A DNA stretch of 64,000 nt from Nonomuraea sp. SYSU D8015 (GTDB lineage Bacteria > Actinomycetota > Actinomycetes > Streptosporangiales > Streptosporangiaceae). The notes under the pieces are model-generated. The model was not told the origin of the DNA. It searched no databases and worked only from the letters and a program-made list of their open reading frames with translations. Both the position numbers and the translations under genes were made by a program. The stretch lies in the NCBI RefSeq assembly GCF_008065375.1, contig NZ_VJYI01000007.1, positions 401,592 to 465,591 of the forward strand, in the 5' to 3' direction. Shown piece by piece: positions 54,913 to 63,990 of this stretch (positions within the stretch are counted from its first letter, which is position 1; every line of letters begins with the position of its first letter).

Positions 54913-55779
54913 GTGACGCAGAACCAGCCGGGTTCCGGGCCGACGGCGCTGCGCATCCTCCTGGGCTCCCAGCTGCGCAAGCTCAGGGAAGCGAAGAACG
55001 TCACTCGTGAGGAGGCGGGCCACCTCATCCGGGGCTCGGAATCCAAGATCAGCCGCATGGAACTGGGCCGAGTGGGGTTCAAGGAACGCGACGTAGCCGA
55101 CCTGCTGACTCTGTACGGAGTCGTGGATCAGCAGGCTCGCTCCGCCGTGCTCGACCTGGTCGCCACCGCCAACGAGCCGGGCTGGTGGCACCGGTTCAAC
55201 GATGTCCTGCCCACGTGGTTCCAGGCGTACGTCGGCCTCGAGGAGGCCGCCGCCAGGATCAGGACCTACGAGGTCCAGTTCGTGCCAGGACTGGTGCAGA
55301 CCAAGGAGTACGCCAGGGCTGTGGTGACCGCCGGCGCGGCGGGCATCGGAGCCGAGGAGATCGCCAGGAGGGTGGATCTCCGGCTGGAGCGCCAGAGGAT
55401 CTTGGACAAGGAAGACGGGCCGGTCTTCTGGGCGGTGATCGACGAGGCCGCGCTACGGCGGCCGATCGGTGGAGCCGAGGTCATGAGGGCACAGTTGGAG
55501 CACCTCATCGATCTCATGCGCCAGCCCAACATCACGATCCAGATCATGCCGTTCAGCTTCGGCGGCCACAGTGCGGAGGGCGGGGCGTTCAGCATCCTGC
55601 GCTTTCCCGACCCGGACCTGCCCGACGTCGTGTACGTCGAGCAGCTCGCCAGCGCGCTCTACCTGGACAAGCGTGAAGACGTGGACCGATACACCGAGGT
55701 CATGGAGCGGTTGTGCGCGGTGAGCACCACCCCTGACGAGACGATTGAGCTCTTGCGGGCGATCGCGGACGAGTTCTAG
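54913..55779 (+). CDS. XRE-family regulator with DUF5753
   Basis: A 288-residue protein from GTG 54913 with AGGAGG before it. N-terminal Cro/CI-type HTH (LGSQLRKLREAKNVTREEAG, SESKISRMELGRVGF, ~14-60) and the DUF5753 effector domain (~105-280) with VPGLVQTKEYARAVV, RQRIL, VIDEAALRRPIGG, ITIQIMPFSFGGH and YVEQLASALYLDK. In Streptomyces these proteins (WhiJ type) work with a small DUF397 protein and sometimes an RsbW-like protein. The RsbW-like gene is here; no DUF397 gene is found nearby. Confidence 0.92.
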   Translation: MTQNQPGSGPTALRILLGSQLRKLREAKNVTREEAGHLIRGSESKISRMELGRVGFKERDVADLLTLYGVVDQQARSAVLDLVATANEPGWWHRFNDVLPTWFQAYVGLEEAAARIRTYEVQFVPGLVQTKEYARAVVTAGAAGIGAEEIARRVDLRLERQRILDKEDGPVFWAVIDEAALRRPIGGAEVMRAQLEHLIDLMRQPNITIQIMPFSFGGHSAEGGAFSILRFPDPDLPDVVYVEQLASALYLDKREDVDRYTEVMERLCAVSTTPDETIELLRAIADEF

Positions 55780-55946
55780 CCGCGGCGGCGTCGTTGTTGG
55801 GTGTGCGTCTGCCCTAGACTGGACCATCGGCGTTGGATGCCGCCGTTGCGGAGCATGCCCAACACCGCTCATGTGGGCGCGGCGCGTGAGCCGTACCGAA
55901 TGGACGCGCCCGCGATCACTCGTAGCTTGATCAAGGAGACCATTCC

Positions 55947-57323
55947 GTGAAGACCGCTGTCGAGGAGCTCAGCCCGACCCGGGTCAAGCTCACTGTCGAG
56001 GTGCCGTTCGAGGAGCTGCGCCCGAGCATGGATGCGGCGTACAAGAAGGTCGCGCAGCAGGTGCGCGTCCCCGGGTTCCGGCCTGGCAAGGTTCCGGCCC
56101 GCATCATCGAGCAGCGCTTCGGCCGGGCGGTAGTGCTGGAGGAGACCCTCAACGACGCCGTGCCCAAGCTGTACGGCCAGGCCGTCGACGAGGTCGACGT
56201 GTTCCCGGTCAGTCAGCCGGACATCGAGGTCACGAAGATCGACGACGGTGAGCAGATCGAGTTCACCGCCGAGGTCGACATCCGGCCCAACTTCGACGTC
56301 CCCGACTACGCGGACATCGAGGTCACGGTCGACTCCGCAGAGGTCTCCGACGAGGACGTCGACAAGCAGCTCGACGCCCTGCGCCAGCGCTTCGCGACGC
56401 TGACCGGCGTCGACCGCCCCGCCGCCAACGGCGACTTCGTCGTCATGGACCTGCGCGCCGAGATCGACGGCAAGAACATCGAGGAGCAGGCCGCCAGCGA
56501 GGTCTCGTACGAGGTCGGCGCCGGCTCGGTGCTGCAGGGCCTCGACGCCGCGCTCGAGGGCATGTCCGCGGGCGAGGAGAAGCGCTTCACGACCGAGCTC
56601 GTCGGCGGCGAGAACGCCGGCGAGGAGGCTGAGGTCATCATCAACGTCAAGTCGGTCAAGGAAAAGGTCCTGCCCGAGCTGGACGACGAGTTCGCCCAGC
56701 TCGCCAGCGAGTTCGACACGCTTGACGAGCTCAAGGCCAGCATCCGCGAGCAGGCCCGCCGCAACAAGCTGATCGACCAGGTCGTGCAGGCCCGCGAGAA
56801 GGCGCTCGACGCGCTGCTCGACAAGATCGACATCCCGCTGCCGGAGAGCGCGCTCAAGGCCGAGATCGACGCCCGCAAGCACAACCTCGACCACCAGGTG
56901 GCCGAGAGCGGCCTGAGCCGCGACGCCTTCTTCCGCCTCTACCAGACGACGGAGGAGGAGCGCTTCGCCGAGTTCGAGAAGAACTCCGCCCGCGCGCTCA
57001 AGGTCGGCTTCGTGCTCGACAAGATCGTCAAGGCTGAGGAGCTCGGTGTCTCCGAGCAGGAGCTGACCAACTTCGTGGTGCGCCGCGCCATGGAGATGGG
57101 CGTGCAGCCCAACGAGCTGGCCAAGCACCTCGCCGACAACGACCAGCTCACGCTGGCCATGGTGGAGATCGTCCGCGACAAGGCCAAGTCCGTGCTCGGC
57201 GACGCCGCCAAGGTGGTCGACACCGACGGCAACGAGGTCGACCTCAAGGCGATCTACACCGAGATCAACGGCGAGGAGCCCGTCGAGGAGGAGCCCGCCT
57301 CCGAGGACAAGCCCGAGGCGTAA
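55947..57323 (+). CDS. tig: Trigger factor
   Basis: A 458-residue ribosome-bound chaperone and peptidyl-prolyl isomerase. The ribosome-binding loop is GFRPGKVPARIIEQRFG (~44-60), the FKBP-like PPIase domain lies at ~155-240, and the helical C-terminal domain continues to ~430, ending in an acidic tail (EEPVEEEPASEDKPEA). Start GTG with AAGGAG ahead. As in most bacteria it precedes the clpP-clpX genes. Confidence 0.96.
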   Translation: MKTAVEELSPTRVKLTVEVPFEELRPSMDAAYKKVAQQVRVPGFRPGKVPARIIEQRFGRAVVLEETLNDAVPKLYGQAVDEVDVFPVSQPDIEVTKIDDGEQIEFTAEVDIRPNFDVPDYADIEVTVDSAEVSDEDVDKQLDALRQRFATLTGVDRPAANGDFVVMDLRAEIDGKNIEEQAASEVSYEVGAGSVLQGLDAALEGMSAGEEKRFTTELVGGENAGEEAEVIINVKSVKEKVLPELDDEFAQLASEFDTLDELKASIREQARRNKLIDQVVQAREKALDALLDKIDIPLPESALKAEIDARKHNLDHQVAESGLSRDAFFRLYQTTEEERFAEFEKNSARALKVGFVLDKIVKAEELGVSEQELTNFVVRRAMEMGVQPNELAKHLADNDQLTLAMVEIVRDKAKSVLGDAAKVVDTDGNEVDLKAIYTEINGEEPVEEEPASEDKPEA

Positions 57324-57345
57324 CCTCTTCCCTCCAGGCAACGCG

Positions 57346-57381
57346 AAGCCCCCGGCCCGAGAGCGATCGGTCCGGGGGCTT
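57346..57381 (+). terminator. Terminator of tig
   Basis: AAGCCCCCGG (57346-57355) and CCGGGGGCTT (57372-57381) form a perfect 10-bp stem with a 16-nt loop, 22 bases after the stop codon. Confidence 0.85.
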
Positions 57382-57976
57382 CCACGTCCCCACCCCAACC
57401 ACACCACCGCCGCATCGGCCGTTACCGCCGCCCGGGCCACCAGCGCCGCGCGGGTCCCCGCCGCCCTGCACGCAGGCTCGCCCGGAGGGCCGTCACGGTG
57501 TGTCCGCGCCACCGCCGGGCGGGTCGTCGTCGCCCTACGTGCCACCTTGCCCGCCGGGGCCACCACAGGCGTGCGTGCCACCACCGCCCACCGCGCCACC
57601 TCCGCCCTCTTGGGCGTTCGCGTGCTGCCCGGGTGCCGTCGGCCCGCCGGATGCGTCATGCTGTCCGCGCAGGGAGGCGGCCGGCCCTCGAGCAGAGCAG
57701 GCCCGGCGTCCGGCACCGCACGTCCCGAGTCCGCTGCCGCCGACTCCGCCCAACCGATGATGCGACGCGATGACCCGGCGAACCCCAATCAGCCCTCGAT
57801 GGCCCCGGGGATGGGGGGCGCTGGAGGCGCTGAGACGGCTCAGGCCGAGCCGGGAGGGTGGCAGGCCGACCGAACCGCTCCCGGTGCCCGCGCCGCGCCG
57901 ACCCGCCCTCTCAGGGCGCGTCAGGGGCACCATCACGGCCCGCCACGGCTGGACCGCGCCGGTACAAGACCCGAAC
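57382..57976. other. Gene-free stretch between tig and clpP1
   Basis: About 600 bases with no convincing gene. Open frames exist on both strands, but their products are Pro/Ala/Gly-rich with irregular composition and no RBS or family likeness. Base composition is C-rich on the plus strand. The only structured element is the ClgR-like box at its right end. Confidence 0.6.
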
Positions 57977-57994
57977 CTGCGCCGTCAGCGAACA
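57977..57994. promoter_or_regulatory. ClgR-like box upstream of clpP1P2
   Basis: On the minus strand the site reads TGTTCGCTGACGGCGCAG, which agrees at 17 of 18 positions with the corynebacterial ClgR consensus as I recall it (WNNWCGCYNANRGCGWWS). ClgR activates clpP1P2 in Streptomyces, Corynebacterium and Mycobacterium. The box is ~90 bases before the clpP1 start. Confidence 0.65.
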
Positions 57995-58082
57995 GTACCG
58001 GGGACCGGGCATGACCTGTGGGCAGCGCGCGTTAAGGTCACAAGCAAAGCCAATCGATTACGACGCATCGGAAGGTGACGCT

Positions 58083-58715
58083 GTGACCAGCCCGCCGACC
58101 TTCTATCAGCCTGAGTCTCGAGGCCGTGAGAACGGCTCCGCCTTCCGGCTTGAAGACCAGCTTTACCAGCGCCTCCTCCGCGAGCGCATCATCGTGCTCG
58201 GGCAGGAGGTCAACGACGAGATCGCCAACCGCATCTGCGCCGAGCTGCTGCTCCTCGCGGCCGACGACTCCGAGCGCGACATCACGCTCTACATCAACTC
58301 GCCGGGGGGCTCGGTGAGTGCGGGCATGGCGATTTACGACATGATGGAATACGTGCCGAACGACGTATCAACGGTTGTGATGGGCCTGGCAGCCTCGATG
58401 GGGCAGTTCCTGCTCACCGCCGGGGCAAGGGGCAAGCGTTACGCCCTGCCGCACGCCCGGGTCATGATGCACCAGCCGTCCGGCGGCATCGGCGGCACGG
58501 CGGCCGACATCGCCATCCAGGCAGAGCAGATGCTCTACGTGAAGAAGACGCTGGCCGAGCGGATCGCCTTCCACACCGGGCAGCCGCTGGAGCAGATCGA
58601 GTCCGACTCCGACCGCGACCGCTGGTTCACGGCCGAGGAGGCCAAGGACTACGGCTTCATCGACCACGTCGTCCGTAGCGCACGACAGGTGCCCTCACAG
58701 GGCCCGGTTTCCTAG
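58083..58715 (+). CDS. clpP1: ClpP protease subunit 1
   Basis: A 210-residue ClpP from GTG 58083. Catalytic Ser105 (GLAASMGQF) and His130 (MMHQPSGG), with the conserved TLYINSPGGSVSAGMAIYD. Together with ClpP2 it builds the mixed tetradecamer that degrades proteins fed by ClpX or ClpC. It is 11 bp ahead of clpP2 and forms an operon with it. The longer open frame upstream is not coding in style and lacks an RBS. Confidence 0.96.
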   Translation: MTSPPTFYQPESRGRENGSAFRLEDQLYQRLLRERIIVLGQEVNDEIANRICAELLLLAADDSERDITLYINSPGGSVSAGMAIYDMMEYVPNDVSTVVMGLAASMGQFLLTAGARGKRYALPHARVMMHQPSGGIGGTAADIAIQAEQMLYVKKTLAERIAFHTGQPLEQIESDSDRDRWFTAEEAKDYGFIDHVVRSARQVPSQGPVS

Positions 58716-58726
58716 GGGGAGCTGAC

Positions 58727-59350
58727 ATGAACATCGAGAGCCGTTACGTTCTCCCCTCCTTCGTCGAGCGCACGTCGTACGGCGTGAAGGAGATGAACCC
58801 GTACAACAAGCTCTTCGAGGACCGCATCATCTTCCTCGGAGTGCAGATCGACGACGCGTCGGCCAACGACGTGATGGCCCAGCTGCTGACGCTGGAGTCG
58901 CTCGATCCCGACCGTGACATCAGCATCTACATCAACTCGCCCGGCGGGTCGTTCACGGCCATGACGGCGATCTACGACACGATGCAGTTCGTCCGGCCGG
59001 AAATCCAGACCGTCTGCCTCGGCCAGGCCGCCTCCGCCGCGGCCGTGCTGCTGGCCGGCGGCACCCCGGGCAAGCGGTTCGCGCTGCCCAACGCCCGGGT
59101 GCTGATCCACCAGCCGTCCACCGAGGGCGGCGGCCAGGGCAGCGACATCGAGATCCAGGCCAGGGAGATTCTGCGCATGCGGACTCTCCTCGAAGACATC
59201 GTGGCCCAGCACACGGGCAAGTCCTCTGCCGAGGTCCGCAAAGACATCGAACGCGACAAAATTCTCAACGCGGACGAGGCAAAGGCGTATGGTCTGATCG
59301 ATGACATCATCCCGTCCAGGAAGAAGCGAGCTCAGGCCGTCGCTTCCTAG
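58727..59350 (+). CDS. clpP2: ClpP protease subunit 2
   Basis: A 207-residue ClpP. Catalytic Ser103 (GQAASAAAVLLAGG), His128 (VLIHQPSTEGG), and the strand YINSPGGSFTAMTAIYDT. The longer N-terminus (MNIESRYVLPSFVERTSYG) is typical of actinobacterial ClpP2. Strong hairpin after the stop separates it from clpX. Confidence 0.96.
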   Translation: MNIESRYVLPSFVERTSYGVKEMNPYNKLFEDRIIFLGVQIDDASANDVMAQLLTLESLDPDRDISIYINSPGGSFTAMTAIYDTMQFVRPEIQTVCLGQAASAAAVLLAGGTPGKRFALPNARVLIHQPSTEGGGQGSDIEIQAREILRMRTLLEDIVAQHTGKSSAEVRKDIERDKILNADEAKAYGLIDDIIPSRKKRAQAVAS

Positions 59351-59361
59351 ACGAGACGTGA

Positions 59362-59400
59362 CGCACCGGGGCGCTGCCCAATAGGGCACGTTCCGGTGCG
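59362..59400 (+). terminator. Terminator of clpP1P2
   Basis: CGCACCGG (59362-59369) pairs with CCGGTGCG (59393-59400), and inside it TGCCC/GGGCA adds a second stem around AATA. It begins 12 bases after the clpP2 stop and implies that clpX has its own promoter. Confidence 0.85.
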
Positions 59401-59534
59401 ACTCGCCGCTAGGGGGCTCACTGAGGGCCCAGAAGACGGTAACGTCGAAACCTGAGCGGTTCGGCCAAGTCCGGAGGATGTCCGGAGACACTGCTCGCGA
59501 GAGCAGGGCGGTCCCACGCAAAGGAGTATCTGGG

Positions 59535-60818
59535 GTGGCACGCATCGGCGACGGGGGAGACCTGCTGAAGTGCTCTTTCTGTGGAAAGAGCCAGAAGCAA
59601 GTCAAGAAGCTCATTGCCGGTCCAGGCGTCTACATCTGCGATGAGTGCATCGATCTCTGCAATGAGATCATCGAGGAGGAGCTGAGCGAGTCCTCCGAGC
59701 TCAAGTGGGACAACCTGCCCAAGCCGAGGGAGATCTACGAGTTCCTCGACGCCTACGTCATCGGTCAGGACAAGGCGAAGAAGGCGCTCTCGGTGGCGGT
59801 CTACAACCACTACAAGCGGGTGCAGTCCGGCGACCGGGGCAGAGACGACGGCCTGGAGCTGGCCAAGAGCAACATCCTGCTGCTCGGCCCGACCGGCTCG
59901 GGCAAGACGCTGCTGGCGCAGACCCTGGCGAAGATGCTCAACGTGCCCTTCGCCATCGCCGACGCCACCGCGCTCACGGAGGCGGGCTACGTCGGCGAGG
60001 ATGTGGAGAACATCCTCCTCAAGCTGATCCAGGCCGCCGACTACGACGTCAAGAAGGCCGAGACCGGCATCATCTACATCGACGAGGTCGACAAGATCGC
60101 TCGCAAGAGCGAAAACCCGTCGATCACCCGCGACGTCTCCGGTGAGGGCGTCCAGCAGGCGCTGCTGAAGATCCTGGAGGGCACCACGGCGAGCGTGCCC
60201 CCGCAGGGCGGTCGCAAGCACCCGCACCAGGAGTTCATCCAGATCGACACGACCAACGTGCTGTTCATCTGCGGCGGCGCGTTCGCGGGCCTCGAAAAGA
60301 TCATCGAGTCCCGCATCGGCAAGAAGGGCATCGGCTTCAACGCCATCATCCGGTCGAAGGAAGAGGTCGACACGGTCGACATCTTCGGCGACGTGATGCC
60401 GGAAGACCTGCTGAAGTTCGGCATGATCCCCGAGTTCGTCGGCCGGCTGCCGGTCATCACCTCGGTGCACAACCTCGACCGCGAGGCGCTCATCCAGATC
60501 CTCACCGAGCCGCGCAACGCCCTGGTCAAGCAATACCGCAAGTTGCTCGAGCTCGACGGCGTTGAGCTGGAGTTCACCGACGGCGCTCTGGAGGCCATCG
60601 CCGACCAGGCCATCCTGCGCGGCACCGGCGCCCGCGGCCTGCGCGCGATCCTGGAGGAGGTGCTCCAGTCCGTCATGTACGAAGTGCCCTCCAGGCAGGA
60701 CGTCGCCCGCGTGGTCATCACCCGCGAGTCGGTGCTCGAGCACGCGATCCCGACGCTTGTCCCGCGCGACCAGCTGGCCGCCAAGCAGCAGCGCACCCCG
60801 CGCGAGAAGTCGGCCTGA
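59535..60818 (+). CDS. clpX: ClpX ATPase subunit
   Basis: A 427-residue AAA+ unfoldase for ClpP. The N-terminal zinc domain has CSFCGKS and CDECIDLC (four Cys). Walker A GPTGSGKTLLAQTLA, Walker B IIYIDEVDKI, the ClpP-contact loop of IGF type (KKGIGFNAI) and sensor-2 GTGARGLRAI are all present. Start GTG 59535 has AAGGAG eight bases upstream; ATG/GTG further upstream would add residues unlike any ClpX. Confidence 0.97.
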   Translation: MARIGDGGDLLKCSFCGKSQKQVKKLIAGPGVYICDECIDLCNEIIEEELSESSELKWDNLPKPREIYEFLDAYVIGQDKAKKALSVAVYNHYKRVQSGDRGRDDGLELAKSNILLLGPTGSGKTLLAQTLAKMLNVPFAIADATALTEAGYVGEDVENILLKLIQAADYDVKKAETGIIYIDEVDKIARKSENPSITRDVSGEGVQQALLKILEGTTASVPPQGGRKHPHQEFIQIDTTNVLFICGGAFAGLEKIIESRIGKKGIGFNAIIRSKEEVDTVDIFGDVMPEDLLKFGMIPEFVGRLPVITSVHNLDREALIQILTEPRNALVKQYRKLLELDGVELEFTDGALEAIADQAILRGTGARGLRAILEEVLQSVMYEVPSRQDVARVVITRESVLEHAIPTLVPRDQLAAKQQRTPREKSA

Positions 60819-60838
60819 GCCGCTGACCGGCACACCGG

Positions 60839-60868
60839 GCGCCCCGTGGCAGCACGCCACGCGGGCGC
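60839..60868 (+). terminator. Hairpin downstream of clpX
   Basis: GCGCCCCGTGGC (60839-60850) pairs with GCCACGCGGGCGC (60856-60868) apart from a one-base bulge; loop AGCAC. Twenty bases after the stop. Confidence 0.75.
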
Positions 60869-60974
60869 TCGCGGCGTTCTGAGCCCGCACAGGCGCGGGC
60901 GCGCCGGGCGGTCCGTCGCGCGACGGTGCGGCACCGGTTCAGGGCTTGAGGCGTTTTCCGCTCGCCCGCCTCCC

Positions 60975-60980
60975 TAGAAT
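60975..60980 (+). promoter_or_regulatory. -10 element suggesting a leaderless valS mRNA
   Basis: TAGAAT at 60975-60980 fits the actinobacterial -10 (TANNNT). Its last base is 9 bases before GTG 60989, so transcription would start at about the G of the start codon. No Shine-Dalgarno sequence lies before valS, which agrees with leaderless translation. A -35 at normal spacing is not obvious; TTGAGG at 60946 is 23 bases away. Confidence 0.45.
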
Positions 60981-60988
60981 TGGTCACT

Positions 60989-63553
60989 GTGACAACGCCA
61001 GAGCTGCCTACTCAATACACACCGGCCGACGTCGAGACCCGCAGCTACGAGCGCTGGGTATCCGAAGGCTACTTCGGCGCCGACCCGGGCAGCTCGCGCG
61101 AGCCGTACAGCATCGTCCTGCCCCCGCCCAACGTGACGGGCGTCCTGCACATCGGGCACGCGCTCGACCACTCCATCCAGGACGCGCTCACGCGCCGCGC
61201 CCGCATGCAGGGGCGCGAGACGCTCTGGCTGCCCGGCATGGACCACGCCGGCATCGCGACGCAGAACGTCGTCGAGCGCGAGCTGGCCAAGCAGGGCCTG
61301 TCGCGCCACGACCTCGGACGCGAGGCGTTCGTCGAGCGCGTCTGGCAGTGGAAGGAGGAGTCCGGCGGCCGGATCCTCGGCCAGATGCGCAAGCTCGGCG
61401 ACGGCGTCGACTGGTCGCGCGAGCGCTTCACCATGGACCCGGGCCTGTCGCGGGCCGTCCAGACCATCTTCAAGCGGCTGTTCGACGACGGTCTGATCTA
61501 CCGCGCCGAGCGCATCATCAACTGGTGCCCGCGCTGCCTCACCGCGCTGTCCGACATCGAGGTCGAGCACAGCGAGGACGAAGGCGAGCTCGTCTCCATC
61601 CGCTACTCCGACGAGATCGTGGTGGCCACCACACGCGCCGAGACCATGCTCGGCGACACCGCCGTGGCCGTCCACCCCTCCGACGAGCGCTACGCCCACC
61701 TCGTCGGCACGATGGTCGAGCTGCCGCTCACCGGCCGCATGATCCCCGTGGTCGCCGACGAGCACGTCGACCCGGCGTTCGGCACCGGCGCCGTCAAGGT
61801 GACGCCGGCCCACGACCCCAACGACTTCGAGATCGGACGGCGTCATTCCCTGCCGTCGCTGACCGTCATGGACGAGCGCGGCGTGATCACCACGCACGGG
61901 CCGTTCCAGGGGCTCGACCGCTTCGAGGCCCGGCCCGCCGTCGTCGCCGCGCTGCGCGCCGAGGGCAGGATCGTCGCCGAGAAGCGCCCGTACGTCCACG
62001 CCGTCGGCCACTGCTCGCGCTGCAAGACCGTCGTCGAGCCGCGGCTGTCGCTGCAGTGGTTCGTCAACGTCGGGCCGCTGGCCAAGGCGGCCGGCGACGC
62101 CGTTCGCGACGGCCGCACCCGCATCCACCCGCCGGAGCTGGCCAAGCGTTACTTCGACTGGGTCGACGACATGCACGACTGGTGCATCTCCCGCCAGTTG
62201 TGGTGGGGGCACCGCATCCCGGTCTGGTACGGCCCGGACGGCGATGTCGTCTGCGTGGGCCCCGACGAGGAGCCGCCCGCCGGCTACACCCAGGACTCCG
62301 ACGTCCTGGACACATGGTTCTCCTCGGCGCTGTGGCCGTTCTCGACGATGGGCTGGCCGGAGGAGACTCCCGAGCTGGCGCGCTTCTACCCGACCTCCGT
62401 GCTGGTCACCGGCTACGACATCCTGTTCTTCTGGGTCGCCCGGATGATGATGTTCGGCCTCTACGCCATGGACGGCGCGCCGCCGTTCCGCGTCGTGGCG
62501 CTGCACGGCATGGTCCGCGACCAGCACGGCAAGAAGATGTCCAAGTCGTTCGGCAACGTCGTCGACCCGCTCGACTGGGTCGAGCGTTTCGGCGCCGACG
62601 CCACCCGTTTCACGCTGCTGCGCGGCGCCAACCCCGGCTCCGACGTCGCGGTGAGCGAGGAGTGGGCGGCAGGCTCGCGCAACTTCTGCAACAAGATCTG
62701 GAACGCCACCAGATTCGCTCTCATGAACGGCGCCACGGTCGGCTCGCTCGACGGCGCCGAGCTGACCGCGGCCGACCGGTGGATCCTGTCGCGGCTGCAG
62801 ACCGTGGTGACGTCGGCCGACGCCGCGTTCGAGGAGTTCGAGTTCGCCAAGGCGGCCGATCTGCTCTACCACTTCGCGTGGGACGAGGTCTGCGACTGGT
62901 ATCTGGAGCTGGCCAAGATCCAGCTCGGCGAGGGCCTGGAGCACACGCGACTGGTGCTCGGTCATGTGCTTGACGCGTTGCTCCGGCTGCTGCATCCGCT
63001 GGTGCCGTTCGTGACCGAGGAGCTGTGGCGGGCCGTCACGGGCGGCGAGTCGATCGTCGTGGCGCCGTGGCCGGTCGCCGACTCCCGCTACGCGGACCCG
63101 GCCGCCGAGGCCGAGATCGACGCGCTGCAGGAGCTGGTGACGGAGGTCCGCAGGTTCCGCTCCGACCAGGGGCTCAAGCCCGGCCAGAAGGTGGCCGCCC
63201 GCCTGGGCCTGGCCGGCACGCCGCTGGCCGGTCAGGAGACGGCTGCCCGCGCGCTGCTGCGCCTGACGGAGCCCGGGGAATCCTTCGCCCCCACGGCGCG
63301 TTTGACCGTGGGTGACGTGACCGTGGAGATCGACACCGCGGGTGCGATCGACGTCGCGGCCGAGCGTAAGCGGCTGGAGAAGGATCTGGCCGCTGCCCGC
63401 AAGGAAGCCGCGCAGGTGGCGGCCAAGCTGGGCAACGAGCAGTTCATGGCCAAGGCGCCCGAAGACGTGGTCGCCAAGGTCAGGGGCCGTGCCGAGCAGG
63501 CCTCCGCCGACATCGCGCGGCTCGAGGCCCAGCTCGCTGGGCTTGGTGTTTGA
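60989..63553 (+). CDS. valS: Valyl-tRNA synthetase
   Basis: An 854-residue class I synthetase. The HIGH motif is HIGHALDHSIQD, GMDHAGIATQ follows, the editing domain lies at ~190-340 and the KMSKS motif is GKKMSKSFGN. The C-terminal coiled coil (AERKRLEKDLAAARKEAAQVA) is the tRNA-binding arm. GTG 60989 is taken as start because of the leaderless promoter; TTG 60980 would overlap the -10 box. It charges tRNA-Val. Confidence 0.96.
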   Translation: MTTPELPTQYTPADVETRSYERWVSEGYFGADPGSSREPYSIVLPPPNVTGVLHIGHALDHSIQDALTRRARMQGRETLWLPGMDHAGIATQNVVERELAKQGLSRHDLGREAFVERVWQWKEESGGRILGQMRKLGDGVDWSRERFTMDPGLSRAVQTIFKRLFDDGLIYRAERIINWCPRCLTALSDIEVEHSEDEGELVSIRYSDEIVVATTRAETMLGDTAVAVHPSDERYAHLVGTMVELPLTGRMIPVVADEHVDPAFGTGAVKVTPAHDPNDFEIGRRHSLPSLTVMDERGVITTHGPFQGLDRFEARPAVVAALRAEGRIVAEKRPYVHAVGHCSRCKTVVEPRLSLQWFVNVGPLAKAAGDAVRDGRTRIHPPELAKRYFDWVDDMHDWCISRQLWWGHRIPVWYGPDGDVVCVGPDEEPPAGYTQDSDVLDTWFSSALWPFSTMGWPEETPELARFYPTSVLVTGYDILFFWVARMMMFGLYAMDGAPPFRVVALHGMVRDQHGKKMSKSFGNVVDPLDWVERFGADATRFTLLRGANPGSDVAVSEEWAAGSRNFCNKIWNATRFALMNGATVGSLDGAELTAADRWILSRLQTVVTSADAAFEEFEFAKAADLLYHFAWDEVCDWYLELAKIQLGEGLEHTRLVLGHVLDALLRLLHPLVPFVTEELWRAVTGGESIVVAPWPVADSRYADPAAEAEIDALQELVTEVRRFRSDQGLKPGQKVAARLGLAGTPLAGQETAARALLRLTEPGESFAPTARLTVGDVTVEIDTAGAIDVAAERKRLEKDLAAARKEAAQVAAKLGNEQFMAKAPEDVVAKVRGRAEQASADIARLEAQLAGLGV

Positions 63554-63570
63554 ACCCTACGTACGCGGGG

Positions 63571-63600
63571 AAGGTTCATTCGTTACCGAAGATGGACCTT
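63571..63600 (+). terminator. Terminator of valS
   Basis: AAGGTTCA (63571-63578) pairs with TGGACCTT (63593-63600), one pair being G-U, and TTCG/CGAA extends the stem after a two-base bulge around loop TTAC. It starts 18 bases after the stop. Confidence 0.75.
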
Positions 63601-63699
63601 CCACGCCGTTGAGGCTGCTACAGTCTTCAACGCGGGGCCTGATGAGCCCCGGCATCCCTTCTACTGAACCCCGGCTCTCGGGCTGGGTCCGATGTCCGA

Positions 63700-63729
63700 T
63701 TGGACAAGGGTCGAAAGTCAGGGTAAGTT
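63700..63729 (+). promoter_or_regulatory. rRNA operon promoter, upstream copy
   Basis: TTGGAC (63700-63705) and TAAGTT (63724-63729) with an 18-base spacer, ~53 bases before the second promoter. Multiple tandem promoters are usual for actinobacterial rrn operons. Confidence 0.5.
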
Positions 63730-63781
63730 AGAAGGGTTGGCCTCGAGAGAGGTCGGTCCGGAAGGTGTCGGATCGGGTGGT

Positions 63782-63810
63782 TTGACATAGATCGTCCGAC
63801 TCGGTAACCT
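63782..63810 (+). promoter_or_regulatory. rRNA operon promoter, consensus copy
   Basis: TTGACA (63782-63787) and TAACCT (63805-63810) with a 17-base spacer: a full -35 and a good -10 for the main vegetative sigma factor. It lies ~190 bases before the expected 16S start. Confidence 0.7.
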
Positions 63811-63886
63811 GGATGTAACAGACGAGGAGTGAGCCTCCGCGCTGGGGTCTGGAAGAGATCTCGGCGAGGATGTACGCGTCCGTTTC

Positions 63887-63990
63887 TTGAGAACTCAACA
63901 GTGTGTTAAAAGCCAGTGCATGTGCATCACACATGTAACACCCCGTCATTGGATTGACGGTTTTGCTTGGACAGTCTGTCCGAACAGGCA
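63887..63990 (+). other. Pre-16S rRNA leader
   Basis: The leader has the block TTGAGAACTCAACAGTGTGT, well known just upstream of actinobacterial 16S genes, with a boxA-like TGTTAAAAG. Two small hairpins follow (CCGTCA/TGACGG at 63943-63960 and GGACAG/CTGTCC at 63969-63981), possible RNase processing signals. The last bases of the window, TTTGGAG, fit the start of 16S rRNA (…GGAGAGTTTGATC), so the gene begins at or just past the right edge. Confidence 0.75.

Noticed and set aside
57940..58000. tRNA-like or T-loop-like sequence near clpP1
   Set aside because: No acceptor or anticodon stems can be formed; the symmetric part is explained by the ClgR-like box.
57498..58014. Pro/Ala-rich open frames between tig and clpP1
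   Set aside because: Irregular composition, no RBS, no family likeness, and competing frames on both strands.
60819..60988. T-box or other riboswitch before valS
   Set aside because: No T-box consensus is present, the space after the clpX hairpin is too short, and the -10 position suggests there is no leader.
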